From assembly GCA_014281115.1 (NCBI GenBank), contig JACONQ010000007.1:1798001-1862000 (forward strand): a stretch of DNA of 64,000 bases, given 5' to 3'. Source of the DNA: Laburnicola sp. R22_1. Taxonomy: Eukaryota; Ascomycota; Dothideomycetes; Pleosporales; Didymosphaeriaceae. Below, in pieces: positions 1 through 12,559 of this stretch. Both the position numbers and the translations under genes were made by a program. Below the pieces are notes generated by a model. The model saw only the letters and a list, made by a program, of their open reading frames with translations, was not told the origin of the DNA and ran no database searches. How positions within the stretch are numbered: the first letter of the stretch is position 1; every line of letters starts with the position of its first letter.

Positions 1-1160
1 ATACGGCTTAAGCTTTACTATCTAAGCACTTTATTACTACAGAATATAATTATCTATTTTTATATTCTCTTATAGGATGTCTTTAGTAAGATAAGATGTT
101 AAAAGACTATCCAGACCTCTAACCTATAAGAATGCTTTACTAGAGAGGTGTTCTCTTAAGCTTAATTAATAACGTAAGATACTATACGCTGTAGTAATAA
201 GGATAATACTATTTTTATTTTACTATATTACTATAGGAGTTAAATTATATCTTCTTCTATTTTGTCTAAAATAGCGGAAATAGGAATTAAAGACAATGAA
301 CCTTTTTTGACTAGGGGTTAAAATGGCTTAAAATAGAAACTAGAAATTGAGAAATGGGAATTAAGAATAATGAAATTTAACCGTTGTTTGGCTAGTTCTT
401 AAAACTAATAAGGGGCTTAAAAAGAGATCTAGAAAGCGCGCTACATCCTAAAACGCAAACTATAGTACTATAGAGCCAAAATAAAAACTAAAAAACTAAA
501 ACAGAACTAGTTTAGGAATCTAGTAGCTATAATTAAGTATCTTAGTTTAAAATCTACGTTGCGTAGCAAGGCTATTCTATACTCTATATATTTATAGACT
601 AGCTAGTCTAATCTCTACTATTATAGTTATATTGTCTTAATAGTATTTATACGTACTAGCACACGCTAAGTTAAGATAAACTATAAATAATAATTACTAG
701 AAGCTATTAAAAATCCTCTACAAAAAATTAACTACGCTATGCCTAGAATATAACACCTATATATACTTTCTAGCTTATTATAATGGCTAGTTTTATGGCT
801 TTATATTAATAGATAAGATAGGGCAGTCTTAGTTACCTTTAGTCTAAGAAACTCTAGTAGGCCATTCTCTATCTATACTCGCTAGAGCTAATTATCTACT
901 AGAATAAATTATACTCACCACTAGTAATTAAGTTGTTAGCTTATTACTAGCGCACTTAATAAGGAAGAGTATCGCTTTATAAGCTAACTTTACATAATTT
1001 AACTAGATTAGTATAGCCCTAGGCACGCAAGAAGAATAGATTATATTAGACTAAGATAGGCCTTATAACTAAGGAGTGTAAGTACTAAGTTTCCTCTTAA
1101 TATTACTACAACATAACAAATATTCCTCATCTGCCGGGACCCGGCCTACAGCGAAACACT
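1..1160. other. AT-rich decayed DNA, no gene recognised
   Basis: This stretch is very AT-rich, stops occur in all frames, and TA dinucleotides are abundant. It looks like RIP-mutated repeat DNA. I recognise no domain in it. Confidence 0.6.
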
Positions 1161-1640
1161 CTCTCCCGTGGACGTCTTTGTATCTGCTTCATGCAGCCAC
1201 CACTTACACTCCGGTCTGGCTCTCAAATTAGCCCTGCCTTAATGTCCCTAAAATAGGCTACCTCTACGGAGTACATTCTATATTGTAACCCTTCGCGCCT
1301 GCTATAGAGAGCTCTCCACTCTCTCCCGTAGGCGTCTTTATATCTGCTTTATGCAGCCACCACTCACACTCTAGTCTGGCTCTCAAATTAGCCCTGCCTT
1401 AATGTCCCTGAAACAGGCTACCTCTACAGAGTACATTCTACATTGTAGCCCTTCGCGCCTGCTGTAGAGAGCTCTCCACTCTCTCCTATAGGCGTCTTTG
1501 TATCTGCTTTATGCAGCCACCACTTATACTCTGGTCTGGCTCTTAAATTAGCCCTGCCTTAATGTCCCTGAAACAGGCTACCTCTACGGAGTACATTCTA
1601 TATTGTAACCCTTCGCGCCTGCCGTAGAGAGCTCTCCATC
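1161..1640. repeat. Tandem repeat, three copies of a 160-bp unit
   Basis: Three head-to-tail units start at 1161, 1321 and 1481 with an exact 160-bp period. Each opens with a CTCTCC(C/T)(G/A)T motif and ends with GAGAGCTCTCCA. The copies differ at scattered sites, mostly C/T or G/A transitions. No open frame runs through the array, so it is read as a noncoding minisatellite. Confidence 0.85.
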
Positions 1641-2108
1641 CTAACGCCTCTGTGCGCCTTAGTGGTTTATGCGTCTTACCTAAACAACCCTAGATCTAGC
1701 TAGTAATGAAGGGAGTCTTAGAAGTGCCAATTATACCCTTGCGGGTACCCTAAGTAACTCACGCTAGTGCTAACTAATTGGGACTAGCGTGCGAGGCCGA
1801 GTTAACAACGGGCCGACCAGGGGTCTAATGGCCAATCCCTAACAGTAAGTAGTACGTGTGGTAGAAATTTCAGGAATTTTAGTGTTGACTATGCGTTAGG
1901 TAGGAATATGCGCTGGCTAATAAACCACAGTATGCGACACAATATTAAACTAAACAATACGTGGGCCTTGGGGCCTATATCTACAGGTGGGCCACACTTG
2001 CTAACCACTTCTCATCTTCTTAGAGGACCATCCAGCTCTGCAGCAGCTTCTTTACATCGTCTCGACGCTAGTTCACTCTTTTTTTCAGCAACTTGAATTA
2101 TCTTCACG
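1641..2108. other. Upstream flank of the GH16 gene
   Basis: This moderate-GC sequence lies between the tandem repeat and the GH16 start. It should hold the promoter and 5' UTR. A pyrimidine-rich run (CACTCTTTTTTTCAGCAAC) lies about 40 bases before the ATG. A 62-codon ORF here has no recognisable protein features and is not called. Confidence 0.4.
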
Positions 2109-3342
2109 ATGCATTTCTCCACTTTCGTTTCGGCTGCGGCCGTTGCTGCCCCAGCACTAGCTAGCTACGTGATCGAGGATGACTATATGACGGATTTCTA
2201 TGGCTCGTTCAACTTCTTCACTGGCGAAGATCCGACTCATGGATTCGTCAAGTACGTTGACGATGCAACTGCACGCGAGGCGGGCTTGATTAACGCTTCC
2301 ACTTCGGTGCCGGTCAAGTGGGGTGTTGACACTGTTAACAAGGATGAGGGAGGTCGAGCCAGTATTCGACTTGAAAGCAAGAAGAACTACAACAAGGGTT
2401 TGATCGTCATCGATATTGAGCACATGCCCTTCGGTTGCGGTACATGGCCTGCGTAAGTTCGATACCTTAACAGTCACCATTATATGGTCTAACACGCTAT
2501 GCAGCTTCTGGATGTTCGGACCCAACTGGCCCCACCAAGGCGAGATCGATATCCTCGAAGGTGTGCACGAGCAGGATGCCAACGCTTTCACTCTCCACAC
2601 GAGTTCCGGCTGCGCTGTTGGACAAGACCACAACATTTTCACTGGCCATGTCGAGACCGAAAACTGCGACGTCAAGGGCGAAGGCCAACCTGACAACGCC
2701 AGCTGCTCCATCAAGAGCCCCGATAACAAGTCGTATGGTGCGGGCATGAACAGCAACGGTGGCGGTGTCTTTGCTACAGAATGGACCAGCGACGCCATCA
2801 GTATCTGGTTCTTCCCCCGCGGCGAGATCCCAGAGGGCGTCACTGGAGACAATCCCGATCCTAGCACCTGGGGAACCGCTTCGGCCAAGTGGGTCAAGGA
2901 CTCGTGCGATATTGACGGCATCTTCAAGGACCTGAACATCGTCTTTGACACGACCTTTTGCGGAGACTGGGCTGGAAACACCTGGTCGAGCAGCACTTGC
3001 GCGTCCAAGGCTAACACTTGCATTGACTACGTCCGCGACAACCCGGAGGCATTCCAGGAGGCTTACTGGACTGTAAATGCTTTGAAGGTGTACCAGAATG
3101 ATGGCAATGCTCAGACGGCTGCTCGGCGGGCGTCTGAGGAACAGCCTACTGAGGAGCAGCCCGTCTTTACTGATGTTCCGGTTGAGCAGCCTGGTCTGCC
3201 TCAGCCCATTGCAACTGGGCAGCCTGACCTCTCTCAGCCCATCGACGTTACAGTCGATGCTTTAGCTCAAGCTACGCCTTTTGCACGCCTGGCGAGACGC
3301 GAGCGGGAACAGCGTAGACGTGCAGTACAGTTTGGACGCTAG
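2109..3342 (+). CDS. Secreted GH16 endo-beta-1,3(4)-glucanase-like enzyme (one intron)
   Basis: The product is predicted to hydrolyse beta-1,3 or mixed beta-1,3/1,4-glucan outside the cell, acting in wall remodelling or nutrition. Two exons, 2109-2452 and 2505-3342, flank a 52-bp intron (GTAAGT...GCAG) and join in phase to give 393 aa. Residues 1-18 form a signal peptide (MHFSTFVSAAAVAAPALA). The GH16 core follows, with the motif GTWPAFWMFG and then GEIDILEG, which carries the family ExDxxE catalytic signature (nucleophile and acid/base Glu). Conserved cysteines and Trp-rich strands fit the fungal MLG1-like subgroup. The exon junction lies just before FWMFG, and splicing restores the conserved sequence. 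The C-terminal ~90 residues are a low-complexity tail with EEQP, VEQPGLPQP and QPDLSQP repeats and an Arg-rich end. No GPI signal is seen. This is the only intact gene in the first 25 kb and it shows no RIP-type damage. Confidence 0.93.
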
Positions 3343-6300
3343 TGAGCGTTCCTTCTTTTTCGTGAGGGGTTTTGTGCTTGTAGCTTGGCTTTTGGCCCAG
3401 ATCCCCCCCCCTTTTTTCGTTGTATATACTTTGTCTTTTTCATTTTCTTCTTTTTCTTTTGTTACGTGCATTGGTTAGAGTTGGCCTTTAGAAACTTAGA
3501 TGGTTGTATATAGATTAAAAACAGTAAAGCCTATAACGTATTCCACTATTAAGTAAGACAATCTATTAAGTAAGTTAGAAAGGCTTAGCACGCCTAACAC
3601 ATATTATAACTCTTTAATTTTATTACTACTAAATAAAAAGCCTATATATACTATATATATATTAGATTTAAAAAATATTTTTATATCTTTTTTATATATT
3701 TATATTATCGAATAGGCTTCTTAGCTAGCTAAATAGGTAGAATCAAACACGCCTATTACTAAAAAAGAAGGATCTACATAGTTGTTAAAGATGCAACAAG
3801 CTAGAAAATTAAGTTTAGGAAGCAGAAAGTAAATTTAAGCTACAAAAGAAAGGTTGGCTAGATAGGCTAATATATAGTAAGCGTATGGCTGTTTTAGCCT
3901 AAGCTTAGATATGTGATATCTAAGCTTAGACCTTAGGCTAATAAGTATACGCCTAAAGATGTCTATTTGTAGTTAAGCGTAGTTATAAAATCTAAGCTTA
4001 GAAAGTAGCCTTATTTCTGCAACACACCTTCTAGGTAAGCTACAATAGTAGTAAGCCTAATAATTGCGAAGAGGCTCTATTTTAAGCTTATAATATTATA
4101 GTAATATGCTGTAAGTACCTAAGTAGTGCGCGCACTAACTAGTAAAAATTTATAACTATTTGCGGTTATGTAAGTATAAATAAGTAGTTATTAATAAAAC
4201 TTCTGCCTATGCCTCTTTCTTTTTCTCCCTAGACTTATCTACTTATAAGCTTAACCTGTCTACTAGAGCTTATAGTCTTTCTTATCTTCTTATTTTTAGT
4301 TCTTTATAACTTTAATTCTAATAGTATGTCCCTTTTAAACTAATTTGTATACTTATCTAATAATTATAAGCTTCTAAAGTAGATCTTTAAGCTATAAACC
4401 TAGAGAAAGCGTGTGCTATTAGGAGTGGTAAGAAGTAGCAGTCTAAATAGCTTAAGACCTTAACTAAGCAGCACGCGCTTCGCTAACGCACTTAGACTAC
4501 TACTTTAATTTTACCTACTAAGCTAAAGCCTTCTATACTAAAGAGAGGCGCTTAGGATTTATAGGCCGCAGCTATAGCAACTGCTAAAGCTACTGCTTAA
4601 TTAGAAGAGATATCTAGTTTAGAGCGTAAAATTTCTTGCTATTATTACTTAAATAGTTCTCTAGTTAGAAAATTAAGCAGATAATGCTTTAATAGTAAGT
4701 AGAACTTTAGTTAGACTAATAGGTGTTTACGCTACTTTAAGTCCTTAAATTAATATATTAAACCTTTTTAGCATCTGTATGCTTAAGCCTAAGAGTAGGT
4801 ATAGCTTAAGAGCTCTTAAGATCTAAATATAAGTTTCTATAAAAAGTCCTTTTTAGATTAATATTAATTGTAAGTAGCCAAAGCACTTAGATTTACTACG
4901 CAGTCTACTGTAAGCTGCACTTAAGGATTTTAATAAGGGCAGATTAGCTCTAGTCCCTACTTATCTAGTAATACTATTAAGGTAGTAGGGCTTATATCTA
5001 ACTATTCTAGGATTATTTCTATCTAAGTATTGCGTCGTACTTACTTTTATAGCTTGTTCTACTTATATCTTATACTATTATTAAGCTCTTAAGAATATTA
5101 TCCCTTGTCTATTAATAATTAAAGATAATATCCTAGCCTTCTATACGCCTTATTGTCCAGAGTGTTGCTATTCGACTATAATTAAGCTTAAGAAAGAAGA
5201 GGAGTATATACAGTAGAATAAGAATCTATAGACAAGCTATAAATAGAATTAGACCTAGCTTTATAAGTAAGCTAAGAATAAGATAGAGTGTAAGCATACT
5301 TTAGAGTGTAAGTAAGCTATAGAGTATAAGTGTAGAAGCTTTAAAGACGTTAGCTTTACTGCTAGCATATTGCCTTTTATAAATATTATTCTAGGAGGCA
5401 CTAATAAACATACTAGTAATCGTCTCTATAATAAATTTATATTTATAGACGATTATTATTAATAGCGTTAGTGTAAAATTAAGAACTAGGAATTAGAATG
5501 GAAAAAGTACTATAATAATAGGAAATAGCTTGAGGGTTAGATTAACGAAGAAAGCATTTCTACTAACTTTAATCTATCCTTTCCTATTACCTAGCAAGAG
5601 TTATTCTTATCTATACTAGTTAGATTATAGATAATAGAGTGGTAAGGGAGTCTATATGTTAGTGATTATTACCTAACAGCGAGTTTTAGGCGGCGTAGGG
5701 TTATTGCCTACCCTACTATTAAATGTTTAGTTTATTACGTACACTATAAGGCAGTTACTAGTCGCTATAATAGCACGCCTAGAAGCATATACCTATAAGT
5801 AATATTTAAGCCATATAATTAGTAGTAGTATAAAGTAACAAACAAGCCTAACTATGTAGTATTAGATAATGCATAGGTTAAGGCGTAGCTTAAGTAAATC
5901 TTAGACTTAATATATACTTTTCTACTTCTATTAATATATGCACTCTAACCTCCCTCCCTATATGACGGAAACTCCTATATCCTAAAAGGGAACAGAGGTA
6001 CTTTAACTTCTAATTAACCTATAGTCTGCCCTATAATTGTCTTCTATTAAGTTAATAGCAGATTAAAATAAGGCATATTATAGCACTATACTATAGCTTG
6101 TATATAAAATTTACCTTAACTTTAATATTGTATTATATAACTTGCTCTCTGTATAGTATATTGCCATAACACTATTTCTTATATAATAATAGTGTCCTCT
6201 ACTATTATACGCTTAAAATTAAATAAACAATTTTTTAAACATATAAAAATTATCTAATAGCTACTTAAGACACTTATTATATATAGCTATTATGCAAAAA

Positions 6301-6904
6301 TAACTATCTACTATAGAGAGCAGGACTTCTAGTAAGCTATTAGCCTAAAAGCGAACATATTAGTAATATTATATAATTAGATCTAGTACTATTTAGTGTT
6401 TTGCTATCCCGCATAGATACTATAAAGCTTAATAGAGTATCCTAGTTTAAGTGCGTCTCTTATATCTAATATAGCTCGCTTAAGCTATAAATCTATAAGG
6501 GTGCACGTTAAAACATATAATATAGGGCGCCTAGGGGAAATAAAATTAACTTAATAATGCAAGTAAACTATCTATATTTATACTATTCTAGCGCTAGCAG
6601 TTATAGTACGTATGTTTAGAATTGCCTACTATATACTTATATAATATCTTATTATTATAGCGTACTATTACGTTACGCTAGCGGCATTTTTAAATAATTT
6701 ATAGTCTATATCTACTGCTTAACTATAGGTGGCATAACTATAAGTAATATTTAACTATTAATAAAATAAAGTAATAAGAAAGCTATATACACAACTAAAT
6801 ATCTAAAAGCTTTAATAATTATACTCTTCTATAACTAGATATATAGATTAAGCTTTACTACATACTTTAATATTGTACTATAATATTAAGATTTTATATA
6901 GCTG
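3343..6904. other. 3' flank of GH16, then 3.4 kb of AT-rich decayed DNA
   Basis: The first 140 bases are a T- and C-rich 3' flank of the GH16 gene (TTTTCATTTTCTTCTTTTTC), probably UTR. From about 3500 the composition drops to AT-rich DNA full of stops. It is presumably RIP-degraded transposon sequence, but no domain could be read with confidence. Confidence 0.5.
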
Positions 6905-7087
6905 TTCTAGTATAAGAATACTCCTCTCTAAGAATTTACTACCTCTTCTATAGCACCTTTTTAAACATCTTAGCTGCCTTATCTAGGTAGCCTTAGTCTC
7001 TAAGTATACTAGCGAGGTTGCCTATTACTAAAATAGTGTCTAGATACTTCTCTCTAAGAATCCGCCTTATCTTCTCTAGCACCTTCT
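6905..7087 (-). pseudogene. Distal (C-terminal) end of a decayed TPR-repeat NLR-type gene
   Basis: Reverse-strand reading gives degraded copies of the same 42-aa TPR unit found at 15523-17530 (motifs like ILREK..DTIL and NNLA.IL). The piece is separated from the rest of the array by the Gypsy element inserted at 7088. Removing the element and one CTTCT duplication rejoins the 126-bp repeat register, so this was one continuous array before insertion. Stops and transitions are everywhere and nothing here can be functional. Confidence 0.75.
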
Positions 7088-7365
7088 TGTAAGGGCGGTA
7101 CACGGCCTTATAGGGCAAACCTCTCGGGGACAGCTAGTATGGTTGAAAGAGATAACTAAATTGAGACTATACTAAGATAGGGGATAAGGAAGGGAACTGG
7201 GGGGCCCTTACTTATATAGTGGGCGGCGTAGGGCACAGGCTCACGCGAACCACGCGCTAACACTAACTAGGAAAGGCGCCTTCTATAAGGTGAAAGGCGC
7301 TATTAGAGTGTGAAAGGAAAGGTAATGGTAAATAACTAGCAGGGAGGCAGCCACGAACCGTTACA
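7088..7365 (-). repeat. Gypsy LTR (3' LTR in element orientation)
   Basis: This 278-bp repeat pairs with 15241-15517. It begins TGTAAGGGCGG and ends CCGTTACA. The two LTRs differ mostly by transitions, as expected if both were hit by RIP, so their divergence cannot be used directly as an age. Confidence 0.92.
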
Positions 7366-7379
7366 TAACCCCCCTTTTA
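7366..7379 (-). promoter_or_regulatory. Polypurine tract of the Gypsy element
   Basis: Directly inside the 3' LTR, the element strand reads TAAAAGGGGGGTTA. This is a typical polypurine tract used to prime plus-strand DNA synthesis in LTR retrotransposons. Confidence 0.7.
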
Positions 7380-8059
7380 AGGCCTGAAAATAGGAAGGAA
7401 AGTACGTGAAAATAGTGTGTTTTGGCGGATTTTCAACGTAACTAGCACTATTTTAGGGCCGAAGAGGGCTAGAGTAGAGGCAACGGGCCCCTACGGTTCC
7501 AGCGGTGGCCTCGGTTTTCAATTTGGGTGCCATTTAGTGGAGATATTAAGGAAAGTTGTTGGGGTAAATTAGTGGATTAGTGGAAAAAACGCGATAGAAA
7601 CCACATCTTAGCGTTTAGCGTTTCGCTAATAGAGTGCATTCTTGGCTCCAACGCTATATAAAAACGCGGTTAGCTAAAAAATTTCTGGTTAGTTTGTTGC
7701 GCGCTGGCGCAATTGTGTTGCATAAGGTTCCCTAGTACTATAGAAGAGCGTTTTAAAAAACGTGTTGACCCAACTATACAGTTTTTAATTAGGGCAGGGC
7801 GGCTTCTAAAGCTATAGGGGCTGCCGGCGGTAGTGGGGACGTCCGGGGGTGAGAGTACTAAAAAGCGATAGGTATCCAGTTACGCGCGCGAGCCTAAGAG
7901 CGTGCAGATATTAAAAAGTAATAGGCACCTAGCTAAGCACGCCTAATGCGGCGCTTTAACCCTGTCTTTGCGGGCACATTGTCTTTAGGGATAGACTCTA
8001 GAAAGGTGTCTTAGAGGGTGGCGTCTAGCTAAATAGGTAACTGTTTTAGTAGACTAGCT

Positions 8060-8240
8060 CGCTTAGGGTACTCTTAATAGTAAGCTTCGATTAGCAGAAG
8101 AGAGTTAACAAAGTTGTTAGTAGGGTAGTAGGTTAGGTTGGGGTTATACTCTTCCCACACTACTCGGTACTTTAGTGTTCCGCGGTCTACTTTGCTATCA
8201 AGGATGCGAGAAACCAGCTACTTAGAGACTCTGTCCACCT
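8060..8240 (-). pseudogene. Chromodomain remnant at the C-terminus of Gypsy integrase
   Basis: The minus strand reads SRILDSKVDRGTLKYRVVW followed by YNP.LTYYP..NFVNS. This matches the chromodomain pattern (V..IL....G...Y.V.W.GY....W.P..N). Several stops interrupt it. In chromoviruses this domain directs integration to modified histones. It places the element among chromoviruses rather than other Gypsy clades. Confidence 0.75.
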
Positions 8241-8689
8241 TAATAGGTGGTTCTAGAGGTTGCAATTAACCTAGTAAGGGATTATTTGAATCCCTTTAAA
8301 GCCTGTTAGTATGGAACACTAGGTAAACTCTTATATATTATAGGAGTTTAAGTACAAATAAGTGGCCTTTCTTGCCCATAATTAGGTATGGTCCTTTTAT
8401 TTAATAATTTAGCTTAACTAACAGGCGTTTAGTAATAAATCCCTTTGGAGTAATAAAGACCTAGTCTCTAACATTAAAATTAACAGCTCGTCTGTGTTTG
8501 TTAGCCTGCTCTAATTGCATTTCCTAGGCAGTAGACATGTTAGCACGGGCGGTGTTACAGACAAATTCGCAGGCTTTAGCACAGGCCTTAACCCACGCCT
8601 TAGCCTTTTCTAAAGTGACGTTATCTAGAGATTTAGTGACTAGTTAAGTACGCTTACGCCAGTCCTAGTAAAAGTATAGCTAATGCCCA

Positions 8690-9320
8690 AACTTAATCTT
8701 AAAAAGCGAAACTCTGGTGCTATTATGGGGCAGTATCGCTTAGGCCTAGTCTATGCTAGATAGCAAATCCGACTAGTTATCTTGATAAAAGTTAATAAAC
8801 GAACGCAGACGCTAGTTAAGGTACTAATTCATAATCTTAGTTTGGCTATTAGTTTGCGGATGCCGCGCTATAGAGAGAAGTTGCTTAATACCTATAAGCT
8901 TATATAAAGCAGCCAGGAAAGTGGAAATAAACTAGGGGCCGCGGTTAAATATAATTAATTAAGGGGGGCCAAAGACTCTAAATATGTACTAATAGTAGAG
9001 ATTGGCGACTTGTTTAGCCGTGACTGTCTTGCAGTAGGGCATAGAAAAGGCACGCTTAAATAGGCGGCAATAAGATACTATCGCGTTGTTGTACCCTTTC
9101 TTATCCTTAGGGAATAATTTAAAATCGATCGAGACATCTTGCTAGACATTTTTAGGGATAGAAAGCGGATATAATAAGCCTAGCTTTTTGTCTAGCAGGG
9201 GCTTACTCTACTAGCAGTCTTTGTAGTTAGAGATATACCTATTAATATTAGCGTTTATGCCCTTCTAGTAATTTAACTAGCGTAAAAGCCAGAGAGTTTT
9301 TTATAGACCTGGATAGGTAG
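8690..9320 (-). pseudogene. Gypsy integrase remnant
   Basis: Minus-strand translation shows an N-terminal zinc-binding-like stretch ending in YKDCQ, then a DDE core. Recognisable segments are DVSIDFKLFPK, YCKTVTAKQVA, GPPQ-like with IIFNRGPQFIS (the second catalytic Asp region, here Asn), and IARHPQTNSQT. The last corresponds to the usual HPQT.GQ.E block. Multiple stops and Asp-to-Asn changes make it inactive. Confidence 0.75.
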
Positions 9321-9699
9321 TAACCTAATAAGTATGCATCGTTTAAATCAGATACGTCTAAAGAAACTCTATAGAGGAAACTACTAGGCGGTCTTTATAG
9401 AGAAGCAACCCTAAAGAGGTAAGGGCGAAATCTAGTAATCCGAAATAGGCAGCTTCTTAGAGCAATTCGAGCACCTTGTGTGTTTAATTAGCATACAGCA
9501 GGCGATTAATAAGTATGTAAGAATAGGCTTCTTTAGGGCTTATATCGACTTTTCCTTCCTTCTACTCTGCAATCGTAATAGCCCTAAGGGCTACTTTAGC
9601 GGTATCTAGTAGTTGTGAGAGAAAAAACCGGGTGCAAGCCTCTTAATCCTTCTCCTTTTACGACTTTAGCTTGTTCTATTTTCTAGATAGCGTATTGGC

Positions 9700-10932
9700 T
9701 ATAACATTTGCGGTGCCTAGTTAGTACGTAATTTAATAATAGTAGTCGGACAGCTTCTTAGACTAATAGGCTTGCCATAGAGAGAGCTCGCGTTTAGTGC
9801 TAAAGTACTCAAGGGCCTAATAATTAGTAATGATATTAAAGGGCTTGGCGGTTTAGAGGCCAATTAGTTGCGCTCTTTATTCTAAAAGGCCCTATATAAC
9901 TACTAATATTTCCTTATTATAAATGTTGTAATTTAACTTAGCGGGCTTTAATAATTTAGAGTACTATGCGACTAGGCGCTAGATACTATTAGATTGCAGT
10001 TAACTAAGAGAGCCTATATTAACGCTGTTACTAGAGTTGGTTTTTATGCGGGTGATCCGAAATAGAGAGTACTATAAGACTAGGACGTTACTGGCTACAA
10101 GTTACTTGGCGGCTTTAAAGACAGCACGTTCCTAGTCTCTAAAGATATAGAAGGCACTATTTTTTAGCAGCTTAATTAGGGGGTAAACAACCCGCCTATA
10201 GTAAGAAAGAAAGGAGTAGTAATAGTTGCAGAAGCCTAAAAAGCTCTATAATGCCTTAAGTATTGTGGACTCTTTCTATTCCCAAACCGTAGTAGTCTTT
10301 GCGGGGTTCTTATAGATTCCTTTAGTGCTAATAATATATCCTAAGAACTTAGTTTCTGTTACAGCGAATTCGCATTTCTTAAGATTAGCTTGGAGATTAG
10401 CATCTCTTAAGCAGAGTAGGACCTTGCGAACGTGTTCTTCGTATTCTAGAGGATTCTTAGAAAAGATAAGGATGTTATTAATGTATGCAGTATAGAAGTT
10501 ATCTAGATAATCGCCCAGAACGCTATTAATAAACTGTTAAAAGGTAGCAGGACTATTACAGAGACCAAAGGGTAAGACCCTATACTTATAGTTTCTATAC
10601 TAGGTTTAAAAAGTAGTTAGCGCTTTAGTCTCTAGAGTGAGCTAGATTTAATAGAATGCTTGGCGAATATTAAGCTTAGTAAAAAGTCTCGCTCTAGAGA
10701 GGCGTATAAGTGTCTCCTTAATAAGTAGAATTGCCATAACGTTCTTTTTAGTAATAGCATTAAGCCGGCGGTAATTAACGCAAAAGCGCCAATCTCTGTC
10801 TGGCTTTTTGGCAAATAACACTGGCGAAGCGAAGCTAGCGTTGCTAGGGACAATAAACCCGCGCTTAATATAGTTGTTAATGTAGGCTTTAAGAAGTTTA
10901 AGGTGCTCTAAGAACATGCTGTATAAAGGCAA
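9700..10932 (-). pseudogene. Gypsy reverse transcriptase and RNase H remnant
   Basis: The best surviving block is 10932-10648, with YIKRGFIVPSNASFASPVLF, WRFCVNYRRLNAIT and FTKLNIRQAFY, the standard Ty3/Gypsy RT blocks 1-3. At 10474-10485 the catalytic box reads YINN where YIDD is expected. Both metal-binding aspartates have become asparagine (GAT/GAC to AAT/AAC). The following segment reads KKCEFAVTETKFLGYI. Downstream, around 10050-9730, lies an RNase H block (YSKLLKPAKLNYNIYNKEIL). The reading frame is broken by TAG/TAA stops throughout. Confidence 0.88.
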
Positions 10933-12189
10933 GGTAGTAAGCGTAGACAGGTCTTTAGTAAGGTTAATATAGTAATTAACGCTCTTTTAGTAAGGCGGGA
11001 GGGCGTTGGAATCCGATTTTAAAAAATGGGCGGGCTCCGCTCTGGCATATCCTGGCTAGGGAAGCGCTTGTTCTATTTTAGCGAGTAGGTTGGCTTAGGA
11101 CTTGTTTTCCAGGCTGTGCATCTCGCTCTTGCGGTCCTTAATAAGTTTGGCCAACTTATAGGGGCTGGTACAACCTATAATTGCGTCGGACTTGTAGCCG
11201 CTATTTAAAGCAAAGGCTGCAGCAGTTACTATATTAACGTTAAAGCTGGCAGTGTACAATTGTTCCCGCGTTGGCGCCTAAATAAGTTCTAGAAGGTTAG
11301 CTAAATCCTATAGGGCTAGTGGGTCTGCCAAACGCAATTTATCGTTTATCTTCTATAAGTTCTCCTTCTGTGTTAGTGATTTAGTGGGGTGGAAGGGAGC
11401 TATCCTAGGTTATTCTAGCCAGGGTAGTTCTAATTAAATAGTTAATTCCTGCAAGAGCTGTCTAATCCTTAGATTAGCTTCTTTGGTAGGATTACAGTCT
11501 CTAGGTCTAGGGCTAAAAGTAATACCTAGATCCTGCCGCACAATTCCTAGGGGCTAGTCTTGCTGGTGGCTTCCTTAGATAGCGGGGATAGGGTAACCAA
11601 TAGGCGACTTGTTGTTAGATGGCTCTTTGTCTAAGAAAGACAGCTCTATAGCCTCTACGCTACTATCTCTGTTAAAGTTATCCTTATAGCTTAGTTTCTA
11701 GTAAGCCTTTAAGTACGTTCTAATAATCAAGATAGTGAGGTTAGGAAGCTGGATAGAGATTTCCTTAGAGACGCTCTGGTTGGCTTTTAATAAGCGAGTC
11801 TTTTGGCGGGTGTGGTCCTATTTTTTAAGTAGGCCGTCCTGTTGAGTGGCGTCGTCCTGGTATGAAGGGTTGGGTGGGGGGGAAGTCCGCGGTAGGACGA
11901 GATTGCTGGTAAAGGTTAGATTCTTATTATCTTTCTAATAAAGGCGGCGGTCCTAAGCATTAACTAGGCAATTAGCTTACTTAAAAAATTTCCTACTAAT
12001 AATAAGATTGTAATCTCCTATGTTACAGAAAACAAACTATATAGTAAAGCTGCGTCTGTTAATATTAAGCTAGGCTGTGAAATAGGTGTCCACTTTCGCG
12101 CTTCTCTTCCCTGCGAAGTTCTTAAGAGGGATTAGTGTCTTTAGGCGGAGGAGTTTGGCTTTAAGCTATTTTCGTACCGCCTTATATAC

Positions 12190-12260
12190 CTTAAAGCGAC
12201 GAGGTTATAAGCGCTAGCACTAGTGTCTATTAAGGCTCGCAACCTAAGAGTTAATCCTTA
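12190..12260 (-). pseudogene. Gypsy aspartic protease active-site remnant
   Basis: The minus strand reads RALIDTSASAYNLV, matching the retroelement protease pattern (ALIDSGAS..F). It lies between the zinc knuckle and the RT, the expected position. Confidence 0.65.
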
Positions 12261-12559
12261 GAATACGATTTGCATTGGCAGGACTAGTTAGAAGCCTTTA
12301 AATAGCTTAGAGACCCTTACTATTTTGCCGCCTACGGGCAATAATTTTGGCTTAGTATCTGCGTTTCGTAATTAGAACTATAGTTTATCTAGGTTAATTA
12401 GTTTAGTGGCCCCTATATAAGCTACTAGATTAGGGTGGTCTAGTAGCGCGCATTTAAAGCCTCGTTATCCAATAAATCGCCTGCCTCCAAATTAGAGTAG
12501 TAGGTAATACTAAGTTTGTCTAAATCCAGATCGTCCGCTATGTCCACATTCGCTTGTGT

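Noticed and set aside
1908..2096. 62-codon ORF just upstream of GH16
   Set aside because: No signal, domain or codon support; it occupies the probable 5' UTR and promoter.
2157..3023. 288-codon ORF on the minus strand
   Set aside because: It lies antisense to the GH16 exons and has no domain; it is a by-product of GH16 codon usage.
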